A DNA stretch of 64,000 nt, from the NCBI RefSeq assembly GCF_000759025.1, contig NZ_JPOS01000003.1, forward strand, positions 124,001-188,000, given 5' to 3'. The notes beneath the pieces are model-generated. The model did no database searches. It saw only the letters and a program-made list of their open reading frames with translations, and had not been told where the DNA came from. Below are positions 40,701 through 48,337 of this stretch, piece after piece (within the stretch, counting starts at the first letter, position 1; every line of letters begins with the position of its first letter). Both the position numbers and the translations under genes were made by a program. The DNA comes from Phaeodactylibacter xiamenensis (GTDB taxonomy: Bacteria; Bacteroidota; Bacteroidia; Chitinophagales; Saprospiraceae).

Positions 40701-40955
40701 CGATATTTGGATTTAATAGGTAAAGAAAGCATAGTTCAGGGCGCTGGATAAGCACAATGTCAATATCGGAATCTTTCCCGGTGTTCTGGAGAAAGGCGGA
40801 TTAAGTCAATGTTAAGTTTTCTATCCTTCTGATAGGTGCAGCAAAAAGGATCAAGTCGAATTCATGATTCCTACTCAAAATCAGGAACCTAAACCATCTT
40901 TCAGCTATATTTGGGATCTCACAGGCATCTTACCAGTTTTAAACAATGGAAGCGT
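40701..40955. other. Divergent promoter region
   Basis: About 255 bases lie between the divergently oriented T9SS beta-helix gene and the GT-C-type gene. It must hold two promoters. I see no confident -33/-7 pair and no other feature. Confidence 0.4.
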
Positions 40956-42494
40956 ATGACAACGCGCCAGCTTAACCGCCAACAAAATAGCACCTGGATT
41001 TTTATTTTCCTGGGCTACTTACTGATATTGCTCTTCTCCGCAAATGCCCACGAAAGTCTGTTCTACCGCCCGCGCAGCGTGCATCAGTGGCGGCGGGCAG
41101 ACAGTGCCAGCTAATCACTGAATTTTCATCAAAATGAGGTTTCTTTCTGGACACCGCAGCTGCACAATCAGGCGGGGCAAAATGGCTACGCAATAGCAGA
41201 GTTCCCGGTCACCTATTACTTTATCAGCATTTTGTATGATTGGTTTGGCGTCCACGAAGTGCTCCACCGGGGGACACACCTCCTGATCGTTATGGTGGGC
41301 TGGTGGTTTTTGTTCCTGATCGGGAAGCGGTTGACGGGTAGTGGTGGGCTCGCCCTGTTTCCGGTAGCCCTGATGAGCACCTTTCTGGTCTTCTTTTATT
41401 ACAGCAACAACTTTCTGCCTAATGCCCCGGCAATAGGGCTGGTTTTGATCGGATGGTATGCTTTCTTCAGATACCGGGAGCAACCAAAACTGGTATGGCT
41501 TTACTTGATGGCGTTTTTCATGCTCATCGCCTGCCTGCTCAAGTTTTCAGAAGGGATTAGTTTCATTGCCATTCTTGCGGTTGGTTTGCTCAGCTTGCTG
41601 CCGGGAAGGTTATTCCCCAACGCTTTCATACCCCGAAATCACCTGCTGCACTGGGTTGGAATTGCCGTGGCCGTTATCGCTTTGAATATAGCCTGGTACG
41701 AATACGCCCGTTATTACAACGACGTATACGGCAACAACCAAAGCCTGATCGGCATTTTACCCTTCTGGGATATGAATAAGAACGACTGGCAACTGCTGGA
41801 ATACATGGTAGAGGACGTATGGCTTCCTCATTTGATGCACCCGGTATGGTTGTATACGCTGGGCGCTATGACGCTTTTGTTCCTGGGGCTCTTCCTGAGG
41901 ACGCATGAACTGTTGCGCTGGATCACACTCCTTCTGCTTGTGGGGTGTGGAGGCTACGGGCTGCTCTTTTTGAAAGCCTTTCCCATGCATGATTATTACT
42001 GGCTGACCTTTGCCATGTATCCGCCATTCCTGCTGATCACCTTGCTGGAATGGGGCGTTCGGGCGTTTCAGGGGCGACATTGGCTCATCAAGGCTGTCCC
42101 GGTAGCCGGTCTTTTCGCGCTAAGTATCCTGGGGCTGATGCAGAACCGCGAGATTCAAAAAGTGCGCTACACCGATGACCGGTTCCGGAGCGGACTGCCC
42201 GAAGGCTCCTACGAACTGGAACCCTACCTACGCTCCATTGGGGTGAGCCGCCATGCCAAGGTGGTAAGCGTTCGGGACAAAAGCCCCAATATCACGCTTT
42301 ACCTGATGAATAACCCGGGATACTCAGAGGCTTTCAACGGCGGTGACTATACCGTAGGCGGGTTTCAAAAGGTAGGGGCAGAATTCCTCATCATCAATGA
42401 CAGCAGCTATCTGGAAAAACCCATGTACCAACCTTTTTTAAAGAAACAGATCGGGGCTTACAAAGGGATTCTGATCTATGACATTCGTGAATAA
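40956..42494 (+). pseudogene. GT-C-type (ArnT/PMT-like) membrane protein interrupted by one in-frame stop
   Basis: The frame opens at ATG 40956 (MTTRQLNRQQNSTWIFIFLGYLL), reads through RPRSVHQWRRADSAS, meets TAA at 41112-41114 and continues in the same frame with SLNFHQNEVSFWTPQLHNQ and EFPVTYYFISILYDWFG to 42494. The HQWRxADxAS...EFPxxYY pattern belongs to GT-C membrane glycosyltransferase-like proteins, where the His/Asp region of the first periplasmic loop is functional, so the stop splits one gene of 513 codons. At least nine hydrophobic segments follow. Reversion of a single base (TTA or CAA to TAA) would restore the frame. A downstream restart at 41232 would lack the first membrane helix and the loop. 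A sequencing error cannot be excluded. Confidence 0.8.
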
Positions 42495-42672
42495 ATAGCT
42501 ATAATCGGGGGCGCTTACTTCAGAGGTATTGCTGCGGCTCTGATAGCAGTTGTTAAAGCGTCTACTGTTTTCAGGCTTTTGCTTAGAAGAAAAATATCTT
42601 GAGAGGCGTTATTTTCCTACAGAGTATTCCCAGGGTAACACCCCATTGTAAAAGCACTCAACAAAACATGAC

Positions 42673-43554
42673 ATGGCCAACAACAAACTCATCGTAGACG
42701 AACGCCAGAAAGACCTTGGCAACTTCATGGTCGGCCGGCTGCTGCCCTTCCGTAAGAAACGGCAGGTAGGCCCCTTTACGTTCATCGACCACATGGGGCC
42801 TGCCCGGATAGGGGATGGCAATTATGTGGATGTGGACCAGCATCCGCATATTGGTCTAAGCACGCTCACCTATCTTTTTGAAGGAGAAATTGAACACCGG
42901 GATAGTATTGGAAGTGTACAGATCATCCGGCCAGGAGATGTAGGATTCATGACTTCGGGCAGGGGCGTGACGCACACCGAAAGGACCCCGCAGGATCTAC
43001 GGGACGGGAAGAGGTCCACCCTCCACGGCTATCAAATCTGGGTAGCCTTGCCTAAAGCACAGGAAGAGATGACGCCCCGGTTTGATTACTATCCAAGTAC
43101 GGATATCCCTTCCTGGACACAAGGACCGCTGCAGATCAAGCTGGTAGCCGGAGAGGCTTTTGGCCAATCGGCTCCACTGAAGGGCTACTCCCCCCTTTTC
43201 ATGGTGGATATTTTCACGGAAGAAGAAACCACGCTGGACCTGAGCGGGCACCTCAAAGGCGAAGTCGCATTTGTTATCGTAAAAGGATCAATCACCAGCC
43301 AAGGGCAAAAGGTGGAGGCGGGCCAAATGCTGATCAGCAAAACGGACGAGGAATGTGAGATCTGCCTCGACGCCAACTCGCAAATCCTGCTCTTTGGAGG
43401 CGAGCCGCTACCTGAGGAGCGGTTCCTAATGTGGAACTTTGTTTCGCACAGCAAGGAGCGCCTGAAGCAGGCCAGAGCCGAATGGGTAGATAAGCAGTTT
43501 CCCAAGGTGCCGGGGGATGAAACCTACATCCCCTTTCCTGATTTTATACGATGA
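42673..43554 (+). CDS. Pirin-family protein
   Basis: The protein has 293 residues. The N-terminal cupin shows the metal-binding pattern: HPHIGLSTLTYLFEGEIEHRDS gives two His and a further His, and the next motif MTSGRGVTHTERTP supplies the second group. DHMGPARIGDGNYVDVDQHPH is the hallmark of the family. The C-terminal half is a second cupin without clear metal ligands (EVAFVIVKGSITSQG, LFGGEPLPEE). Bacterial pirins include quercetin 2,3-dioxygenases and redox-sensing regulators; the substrate here is unknown. Transcribed alone; the neighbours are unrelated. Confidence 0.92.
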   Translation: MANNKLIVDERQKDLGNFMVGRLLPFRKKRQVGPFTFIDHMGPARIGDGNYVDVDQHPHIGLSTLTYLFEGEIEHRDSIGSVQIIRPGDVGFMTSGRGVTHTERTPQDLRDGKRSTLHGYQIWVALPKAQEEMTPRFDYYPSTDIPSWTQGPLQIKLVAGEAFGQSAPLKGYSPLFMVDIFTEEETTLDLSGHLKGEVAFVIVKGSITSQGQKVEAGQMLISKTDEECEICLDANSQILLFGGEPLPEERFLMWNFVSHSKERLKQARAEWVDKQFPKVPGDETYIPFPDFIR

Positions 43555-43609
43555 AATGCGCATTATTTGGATATGGTGCAGCATGTACCGCTAGGGGCAA
43601 TAGCTAGGT

Positions 43610-43658
43610 CACCTAAAGCCGCAGCCTTTACCCTGCGCCGTTAGGTGCGAAATGTGAT
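43610..43658. repeat. Hairpin with a motif also found at 44419
   Basis: CACCTAA (43610-43616) pairs with TTAGGTG (43641-43647). The stretch CCGTTAGGTGCGAAATGTGAT (43638-43658) matches 44419-44439 at 18 of 21 positions. Both copies are intergenic and flank the small membrane protein at 43786. Probably REP-type elements; no REP-associated transposase is in the window. Confidence 0.55.
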
Positions 43659-43785
43659 CTTGTCAACATTAGGCGAACCCTGTTGGACCAGGAACGAGCA
43701 ACAAACATAACCAATACACGTCAAAGCACAAGGCAATATTTTTAGCCGCCTGCGATCAAAAACAAACCGTCGATGTTAACAACAC

Positions 43786-44283
43786 ATGGGTAATTTCTTT
43801 CTCTTTCTAATCCTCATATTGATCATCGGCGTACTGCCGTTGTCGGTTTATCTGTTGCGCAGCCTGCGCGAAAGCACCAACGGCACCGGTCCCCTCGATG
43901 AAGACCTGACCCGCACCGGCGAAGGCGCGGAAGCGATCGAATGGTGGGAAGCCCGCCGCAGCACCTTCAACCGAAGCCTGCTCGCCTCGGGAGCGGTGGT
44001 CCTGCTTGTCTACTATGCGCTCTTGCGGTGGCGGGTAGCCGCCTTTACCGGAGAAGCCTTTCAGGTGCAGCCACGGCAGGTCCTCTTCCTCATCGTGATT
44101 TACCTGATCTATATGGGCATTGCCAATCTGCTGTACAACATCGGCGTATTTGTGGAGCAGGCACAACAACCCACCTCCCCTTCTGCCTACCGGCACCGCA
44201 CCTTTCAACTCATTTACTGGGTAGCCATTGCAGCCCCCTTCGTGGTGGTTTTGTGGAAAACGCTGAGCCCGGTTGCCCGGTAG
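43786..44283 (+). CDS. Small integral membrane protein of unknown function
   Basis: The protein has 165 residues. Hydrophobic segments are at ~3-24 (FFLFLILILIIGVLPLSVYLL), ~65-82, ~98-120 (VLFLIVIYLIYMGIANLLYNIG) and ~140-158 (IYWVAIAAPFVVVLW), giving about four membrane helices. An acidic loop (GPLDEDLTRTGEGAEAIEWWEARR) joins the first two. I recognise no family. It stands alone between two REP-like hairpin sites. Confidence 0.7.
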   Translation: MGNFFLFLILILIIGVLPLSVYLLRSLRESTNGTGPLDEDLTRTGEGAEAIEWWEARRSTFNRSLLASGAVVLLVYYALLRWRVAAFTGEAFQVQPRQVLFLIVIYLIYMGIANLLYNIGVFVEQAQQPTSPSAYRHRTFQLIYWVAIAAPFVVVLWKTLSPVAR

Positions 44284-44362
44284 GTTTTCTTCACCGGCGC
44301 ATTTTAGTACTTTGCCGGGCATGCAACAAGGGATTAAGCGGTCCACTTTCCTTTGCATCTCC

Positions 44363-44378
44363 AACCCCGTTAGGGGTT
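44363..44378. repeat. Short perfect palindromic hairpin AACCCC-GTTA-GGGGTT
   Basis: The six-base arms are perfect with a four-base loop, and the site lies 80 bases after the small membrane-protein gene. It is followed by AAATATGG, so it is at best a weak terminator. Confidence 0.5.
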
Positions 44379-44420
44379 AAATATGGGTAAAACACTCCTT
44401 ACAAGCGGCTTTCCCGTGCC

Positions 44421-44455
44421 TTTAGGTACGGAATGTGATGCATTCCTTACCTAAA
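44421..44455. repeat. REP-like hairpin upstream of rmlD
   Basis: Arms TTTAGGTACGGAATG and CATTCCTTACCTAAA pair at 14 of 15 positions with loop TGATG. The left arm shares its sequence with 43638-43658. It lies 54 bases before the rmlD start and may be a transcription barrier, or leader structure. Confidence 0.68.
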
Positions 44456-44508
44456 ATTGCCCAACCTTACGCTATCTTTAGCATCTCAAACCAAATACGC
44501 ACAACCCC

Positions 44509-45381
44509 ATGGCAAAAATACTCGTCACCGGCGCCAACGGACAGGTAGGGCGCGAACTGCAAGTGCTGGCCGCACAGCGTTCCGATGTACAATTTATCTT
44601 CACCAACCGGACCTTACTGGACATTACCGATGGTGATGCGGTCGAAAAATTCTTCAACGAGCAGCAGCCGGATTACTGTATCAATTGCGCCGCCTACACG
44701 GCCGTGGACAAAGCCGAAACGGAGACTGATTTGGCGAAAGCCGTCAATGTCACCGCCGTGCAGCACCTGGCCACTCAATGCCACAAGCATGGTGCCCCCT
44801 TTATCCACTTCTCCACCGACTACGTCTACCACAACAGCCTCAACCGCCCGCTACGGGAAGACGACCCCACCGAGCCCAAAGGCGTCTATGCCCAAACCAA
44901 GCTGGACGGAGAAAAAGCAGCCCTGGAGGCCCACGACCACAGCATGATTGTGCGCACGTCCTGGGTGTACTCCACCTTCGGGCACAATTTTGTCAAAACG
45001 ATGCTCCGCCTGGGCGGGGAGCGCGACCGGCTGACGGTAGTGTTTGACCAAATCGGCAGTCCGACCTACGCCCGCAGCCTGGCCGATGCTATGCTCAAGG
45101 TCATCCAACTGCACCGCATGGGTACGGTAAGCCAGGAAAAGTGGCACGGCATCTACCACTACAGCAACGAAGGGATTTGCAGCTGGTACGATTTTGCGAA
45201 AGCAGCGATTGATGCGAAAGGGCTGGAATGCGAGATTCTACCCATTGAGACCAAAGACTTCCCTACGCCCGCGCAGCGCCCCCCCTTTAGCCTGCTCAAC
45301 AAAGCCAAATTCAAATCGGCATTCGGGCTCACTATCCCGCACTGGCAGAAGGACCTGAAGCGCATGCTGGAGCACCTGTAA
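44509..45381 (+). CDS. rfbD: dTDP-4-dehydrorhamnose reductase
   Basis: The protein has 290 residues. The N-terminal Rossmann motif ILVTGANGQVGREL binds NADPH, CINCAAYTAVDKAETE is the family hallmark, and FSTDYVYHNS with GVYAQTKLDGEKA gives the catalytic Ser/Thr-Tyr-xxx-Lys set (YxxxK in YAQTK). SWVYSTFGHNFVKTMLRL and SPTYARSLADAM are also diagnostic. It makes dTDP-L-rhamnose, the last step of rhamnose precursor synthesis. The partner genes rmlA, rmlB and rmlC are not in the window. Also named rmlD. Confidence 0.93.
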   Translation: MAKILVTGANGQVGRELQVLAAQRSDVQFIFTNRTLLDITDGDAVEKFFNEQQPDYCINCAAYTAVDKAETETDLAKAVNVTAVQHLATQCHKHGAPFIHFSTDYVYHNSLNRPLREDDPTEPKGVYAQTKLDGEKAALEAHDHSMIVRTSWVYSTFGHNFVKTMLRLGGERDRLTVVFDQIGSPTYARSLADAMLKVIQLHRMGTVSQEKWHGIYHYSNEGICSWYDFAKAAIDAKGLECEILPIETKDFPTPAQRPPFSLLNKAKFKSAFGLTIPHWQKDLKRMLEHL

Positions 45382-45490
45382 AAAATGGCTGCCTGATCAC
45401 CCGAGTTCAGAATTTTTGACTTAATTTCGTCATTCTTTTCCAGCCCCGACCAAAGTATTTATCGGATAACAAGAACGATCAAGGACAGAC

Positions 45491-46552
45491 ATGAGCTATA
45501 TTATTAGTGGCATTCAGCAAATGGGGGTAGGCGTAAAAGACGCAGATGAGGCCTGGAAGTGGTACAGAAAATACTTCGGTACAGATGTGCCGGTTTTCAC
45601 GGAAAAAGCAGAAGCCGGGCTAATGCTTCCCTACACCGGTGGTCAACCCCGCAACCGCTATGCTATCCTCGCTATGAATATGCAAGGCGGTGGTGGTTTC
45701 GAAATCTGGCAGTATACCTGCCGGGAGCCTCAGCCTTCCACTTTTGATATTCAATTGGGCGACTACGGTATCTTCGCCGCAAAAATCAAGACACCTGATG
45801 CCCGGAAAGCTTATGACTACTATCAGGCCAATGGCGTAAAATGTTTGTCTGGTGTACACCGCGTTGGGCAGGGCTCGCTTAACTTCTTTGCACAAGACCC
45901 CTATGGCAATGTCTTCCAGATTGTGGAAGCTACCGATTGGTTTCAAAACCGCAAACAACTGACCGGTGGTATTTACGGTGCCATAATTGGCGTTTCTGAT
46001 ATTGATGCGGCCTTAAAGCTCTACCGGGATGTCCTGGGTTACGATGAGGTCATTTCCGATGAGGAAGGGGTCTTCAGCAGTTTGGGTCAGGTACCGGGCC
46101 AGAAGAACCCCATGCGGCGGGTGCTGCTACGGCATAAAGCTGAGCGGGCCGGAGCGTTTGCGCCATTGTTTGGCAGGAGCGAGCTGGAACTGGTGCAATT
46201 GAAAGGCGGCCATGAGCCTCGCAAAATTTATGACGAGCGCTTATGGGGTGATTTGGGCTTCATCCACCTGTGTTTTGATGTTCGCAACATGGAAGAGCTC
46301 AAAACCCAATGCGCAAAGGCAGGTTTCCCCTTCACCGTTGACAGCAGTAATAGCTTTGACATGGGCGAGGCCGCCGGGCGGTTTAGTTATGTGGAGGACC
46401 CGGATGGCACCCTCATTGAGTTTGTGGAAACCCACAAGGTACCGGTAATGAAGAAGTTGGGTTGGTATCTCAACTTGAAGAAACGCAAACCCACTAAGCC
46501 CCTCCCTCGCTGGATCATCAAAGCTATGGGGCTGTCGCGGGTGACGGAATAG
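45491..46552 (+). CDS. Two-domain VOC (glyoxalase/dioxygenase fold) protein
   Basis: The protein has 353 residues with two vicinal-oxygen-chelate modules: residues ~5-155 (GIQQMGVGVKDADEAWKWYRKYFG ... NFFAQDPYGNVFQIVE) and ~160-315 (GGIYGAIIGVSDIDAALKLYRDVLGY ... FSYVEDPDGTLIEFVETHK). The second module keeps probable metal ligands: His in GFIHLCFDV and Glu in GTLIEFVE. A short helical tail (RWIIKAMGLSRV) ends it. The fold covers glyoxalases, extradiol dioxygenases and epimerases; no substrate can be given. The SET-domain gene begins 3 bases after its stop, so the two are one operon. Confidence 0.85.
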   Translation: MSYIISGIQQMGVGVKDADEAWKWYRKYFGTDVPVFTEKAEAGLMLPYTGGQPRNRYAILAMNMQGGGGFEIWQYTCREPQPSTFDIQLGDYGIFAAKIKTPDARKAYDYYQANGVKCLSGVHRVGQGSLNFFAQDPYGNVFQIVEATDWFQNRKQLTGGIYGAIIGVSDIDAALKLYRDVLGYDEVISDEEGVFSSLGQVPGQKNPMRRVLLRHKAERAGAFAPLFGRSELELVQLKGGHEPRKIYDERLWGDLGFIHLCFDVRNMEELKTQCAKAGFPFTVDSSNSFDMGEAAGRFSYVEDPDGTLIEFVETHKVPVMKKLGWYLNLKKRKPTKPLPRWIIKAMGLSRVTE

Positions 46553-46555
46553 CTT

Positions 46556-46954
46556 ATGCAAAGAATTCCATCCATATACTTCGCCAACAGCGACCTGGGC
46601 GGACGGGGCGTTTTCACCGCAGCCGACATATCCGAAGGCGCTCTGCTGGAAATCTGCCCGGTCATCGTCATGCCGAAGGCGCATCTGAAATACCTGGACG
46701 AAACGGGGCTTTACGATTATTACTTCATCTGGGGGCAACAGGAAGAGGCTTGTGCCATCGCCCTGGGCTACGGCTCGCTGTACAACCACAGCTACCGCCC
46801 CAACGCCTTCTACCTACCCGATTTTGAGGGTAAAGCCCTGCACTTCATGGCACTCCGCGACCTGAAAGCGGGAGAGGAAATCACCGTCAATTACAACGGC
46901 CATCCCGGTGATGAGGAAGAAGTCTGGTTCATGGCACGGCGGTTAAACGATTAG
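46556..46954 (+). CDS. SET-domain protein (putative protein lysine methyltransferase)
   Basis: The protein has 132 residues. SET landmarks are NSDLGGRGVFTAADISEGALLE (N-SET strand), LGYGSLYNHSYRPNAFY (the pseudoknot-forming NHSxxPN), and LKAGEEITVNYNGHP (catalytic Tyr). The absence of a post-SET Cys cluster and the small size match bacterial single-domain SET proteins. It would use S-adenosylmethionine to methylate a lysine in an unknown partner. It is coupled to the VOC gene (3-bp spacing). Confidence 0.88.
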   Translation: MQRIPSIYFANSDLGGRGVFTAADISEGALLEICPVIVMPKAHLKYLDETGLYDYYFIWGQQEEACAIALGYGSLYNHSYRPNAFYLPDFEGKALHFMALRDLKAGEEITVNYNGHPGDEEEVWFMARRLND

Positions 46955-46997
46955 AATTTCAAAAAAATGACTATTTTTCGGTATTGGTAATGGACTT

Positions 46998-47158
46998 AGA
47001 GCTTGTTGGGATTTTGCTTTTGGAGCGAACGCAGCCAAATTTTGTTCTGATCAAGGCGCGATGAGGGAACATAGCCTTAGCTAAGTGACCGAAGAGCAAC
47101 GAAGAGCAGGACAAAATTTGGCAAGAGCAGCCCGAAGTGTAAAACCCCAACAAGCTCT
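46998..47158 (+). mobile_element. MITE-B copy 2, about 161 bp
   Basis: This copy is homologous to 19546-19704 in the opposite orientation. Ends are AGAGCTTGTTGGGATTTTGC and GTAAAACCCCAACAAGCTCT. Just inside, GCCAAATTTTGTTCTG pairs with CAGGACAAAATTTGGC, so the element is strongly palindromic. A TTA triplet at each side (46995-46998 and 47157-47160) may be a target duplication if the element is taken to start at GAGC. It ends 22 bases before the start of the unknown three-gene operon and creates a false N-terminal extension in that frame. Confidence 0.78.
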
Positions 47159-47180
47159 TACAATCATCAAACCTAACCCC

Positions 47181-47855
47181 ATGCCGTCTCAAAAAGAAAC
47201 ACTCATCCACCAACTCCGGGACGTACAGCTATCCTGTCTGGCACGCCTGAAGACCTTCCAGAACAATCAGCTCATCAACGATCAGGCTGCAACGGACGCC
47301 AAACAACAAATCGAAGATTTGGAAGTCGATCTGCACAGCGCCTTGCTCTGGGCAGACGAACTCTCCTACGACGAACACCAACTATTGCAGGCTATAGTGG
47401 CATTGAAACTGGCTCCGGAAGGTACACCGGATGCCTTTCTGGAGCATTTCAGCAAACTGCAGCAGTTGATCCGGGATATGATCTTAACCCCCTTACAGGA
47501 AAGAGCCGCGCAGGCTGCCCCCTCTCAGTGGAATCAGAAAATGCTGGACGAGCTCCTCAAAATCCGCCGGGCGCTGCGGGAAACCAAAAACGCACTCATT
47601 GCTGCTGATCAAGACCCCACCGCCGATCCGGAATTTCTGGAGCAGGAGGCTGCGTTCACTGCTTTTCTGGCGGTTTACCGGAAGCATTTGCGGGAGAACA
47701 CGGTGCAGGCAGACGAAAATGCGATCAAAACCATGGAACTCATGATTGGCTTGATCAAAGCCGCTACGGATGTCCCCAAGCTCAAAGCCTCCTACCAAAT
47801 GCTGAACGACTACGTGGAAAGCCAGATTCCTGTCACTGAAGAAAAAGACGCATGA
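47181..47855 (+). CDS. Helical, probably cytoplasmic protein of unknown function; first gene of an unrecognised operon
   Basis: I chose the ATG at 47181 (MPSQKETLIHQLRDVQLSC); the frame is open 32 codons further upstream but that part is MITE-B sequence. The product has 224 residues, with no signal peptide or membrane helix. It is almost entirely helical, with long charged segments (INDQAATDAKQQIEDLEVDLHSALLWADEL and LDELLKIRRALRETKNALIAADQ) likely to form coiled coils or a helical bundle. I recognise no family. Its stop overlaps the ATG of the downstream lipoprotein gene by 4 bases. The AT-poor, codon-biased sequence looks native. Confidence 0.72.
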   Translation: MPSQKETLIHQLRDVQLSCLARLKTFQNNQLINDQAATDAKQQIEDLEVDLHSALLWADELSYDEHQLLQAIVALKLAPEGTPDAFLEHFSKLQQLIRDMILTPLQERAAQAAPSQWNQKMLDELLKIRRALRETKNALIAADQDPTADPEFLEQEAAFTAFLAVYRKHLRENTVQADENAIKTMELMIGLIKAATDVPKLKASYQMLNDYVESQIPVTEEKDA

Positions 47856-48337
47856 GACCATTACTGACCAAACTCATCGCTATTTGTCTTTGCTTTGGGA
47901 TGGCCAACTGCGGAGGCGGTCCGGAAAAAGAACCCATCCCCGGAGCCACTGTAGGCAGCCTGCAAAGGGATAGCCTTACCCTGCTGGACAGCCTCCGGTC
48001 TAAGGTGGATGGCTGGGAGGCTCAGGTACTGGAAAAACTCAATGACTTCAAAGTCAATTGCCGGGTACGGGAGGACAGCCTGATGGCTAACGGGCAGGCA
48101 GTGCTGCAAGATTCTGCTTTTCTGCTGCTGCGCACTGAAGTCCGGCTGCTCACCGACAGCCTGCGCCATAGTATCCTTTACGGCAACACCGTTGCTGATG
48201 AGGCTCAGGTGAGTACGCTTGAGTACATCAATGTACTCGTTGCAGGAGGCCAAACACCGGCAGATTTACAAGAGGCCCTCTTGTTGTTCTGCGATTATGC
48301 CCGAGTCAGACAAGATTCAACCCCTATTATCCAATGA
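47852..48337 (+). CDS. Lipoprotein of unknown function; second gene of the operon
   Basis: The protein has 161 residues. Signal peptide MRPLLTKLIAICLCFGMANC with the lipobox MANC, then GGGPEKEPIPGA as an exposed linker. The remainder is helical (LTLLDSLRSKVDGWEAQVLEKLNDFKVNCRV, LLLRTEVRLLTDSLRHSIL). I recognise no family. Four-base overlaps with the genes before and after indicate translational coupling and probably fixed stoichiometry. The lipid anchor would place it in the outer or inner membrane facing the periplasm, where it could bridge the cytoplasmic-type partner and the exported 1060-residue partner only if other components exist. Confidence 0.7.
   Translation: MRPLLTKLIAICLCFGMANCGGGPEKEPIPGATVGSLQRDSLTLLDSLRSKVDGWEAQVLEKLNDFKVNCRVREDSLMANGQAVLQDSAFLLLRTEVRLLTDSLRHSILYGNTVADEAQVSTLEYINVLVAGGQTPADLQEALLLFCDYARVRQDSTPIIQ

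Noticed and set aside
47085-47180. N-terminal extension of the 224-residue protein (start at 47085)
   Set aside because: The extra 32 codons are MITE-B sequence, also found outside coding DNA at 19546-19704; the ATG at 47181 is preferred.
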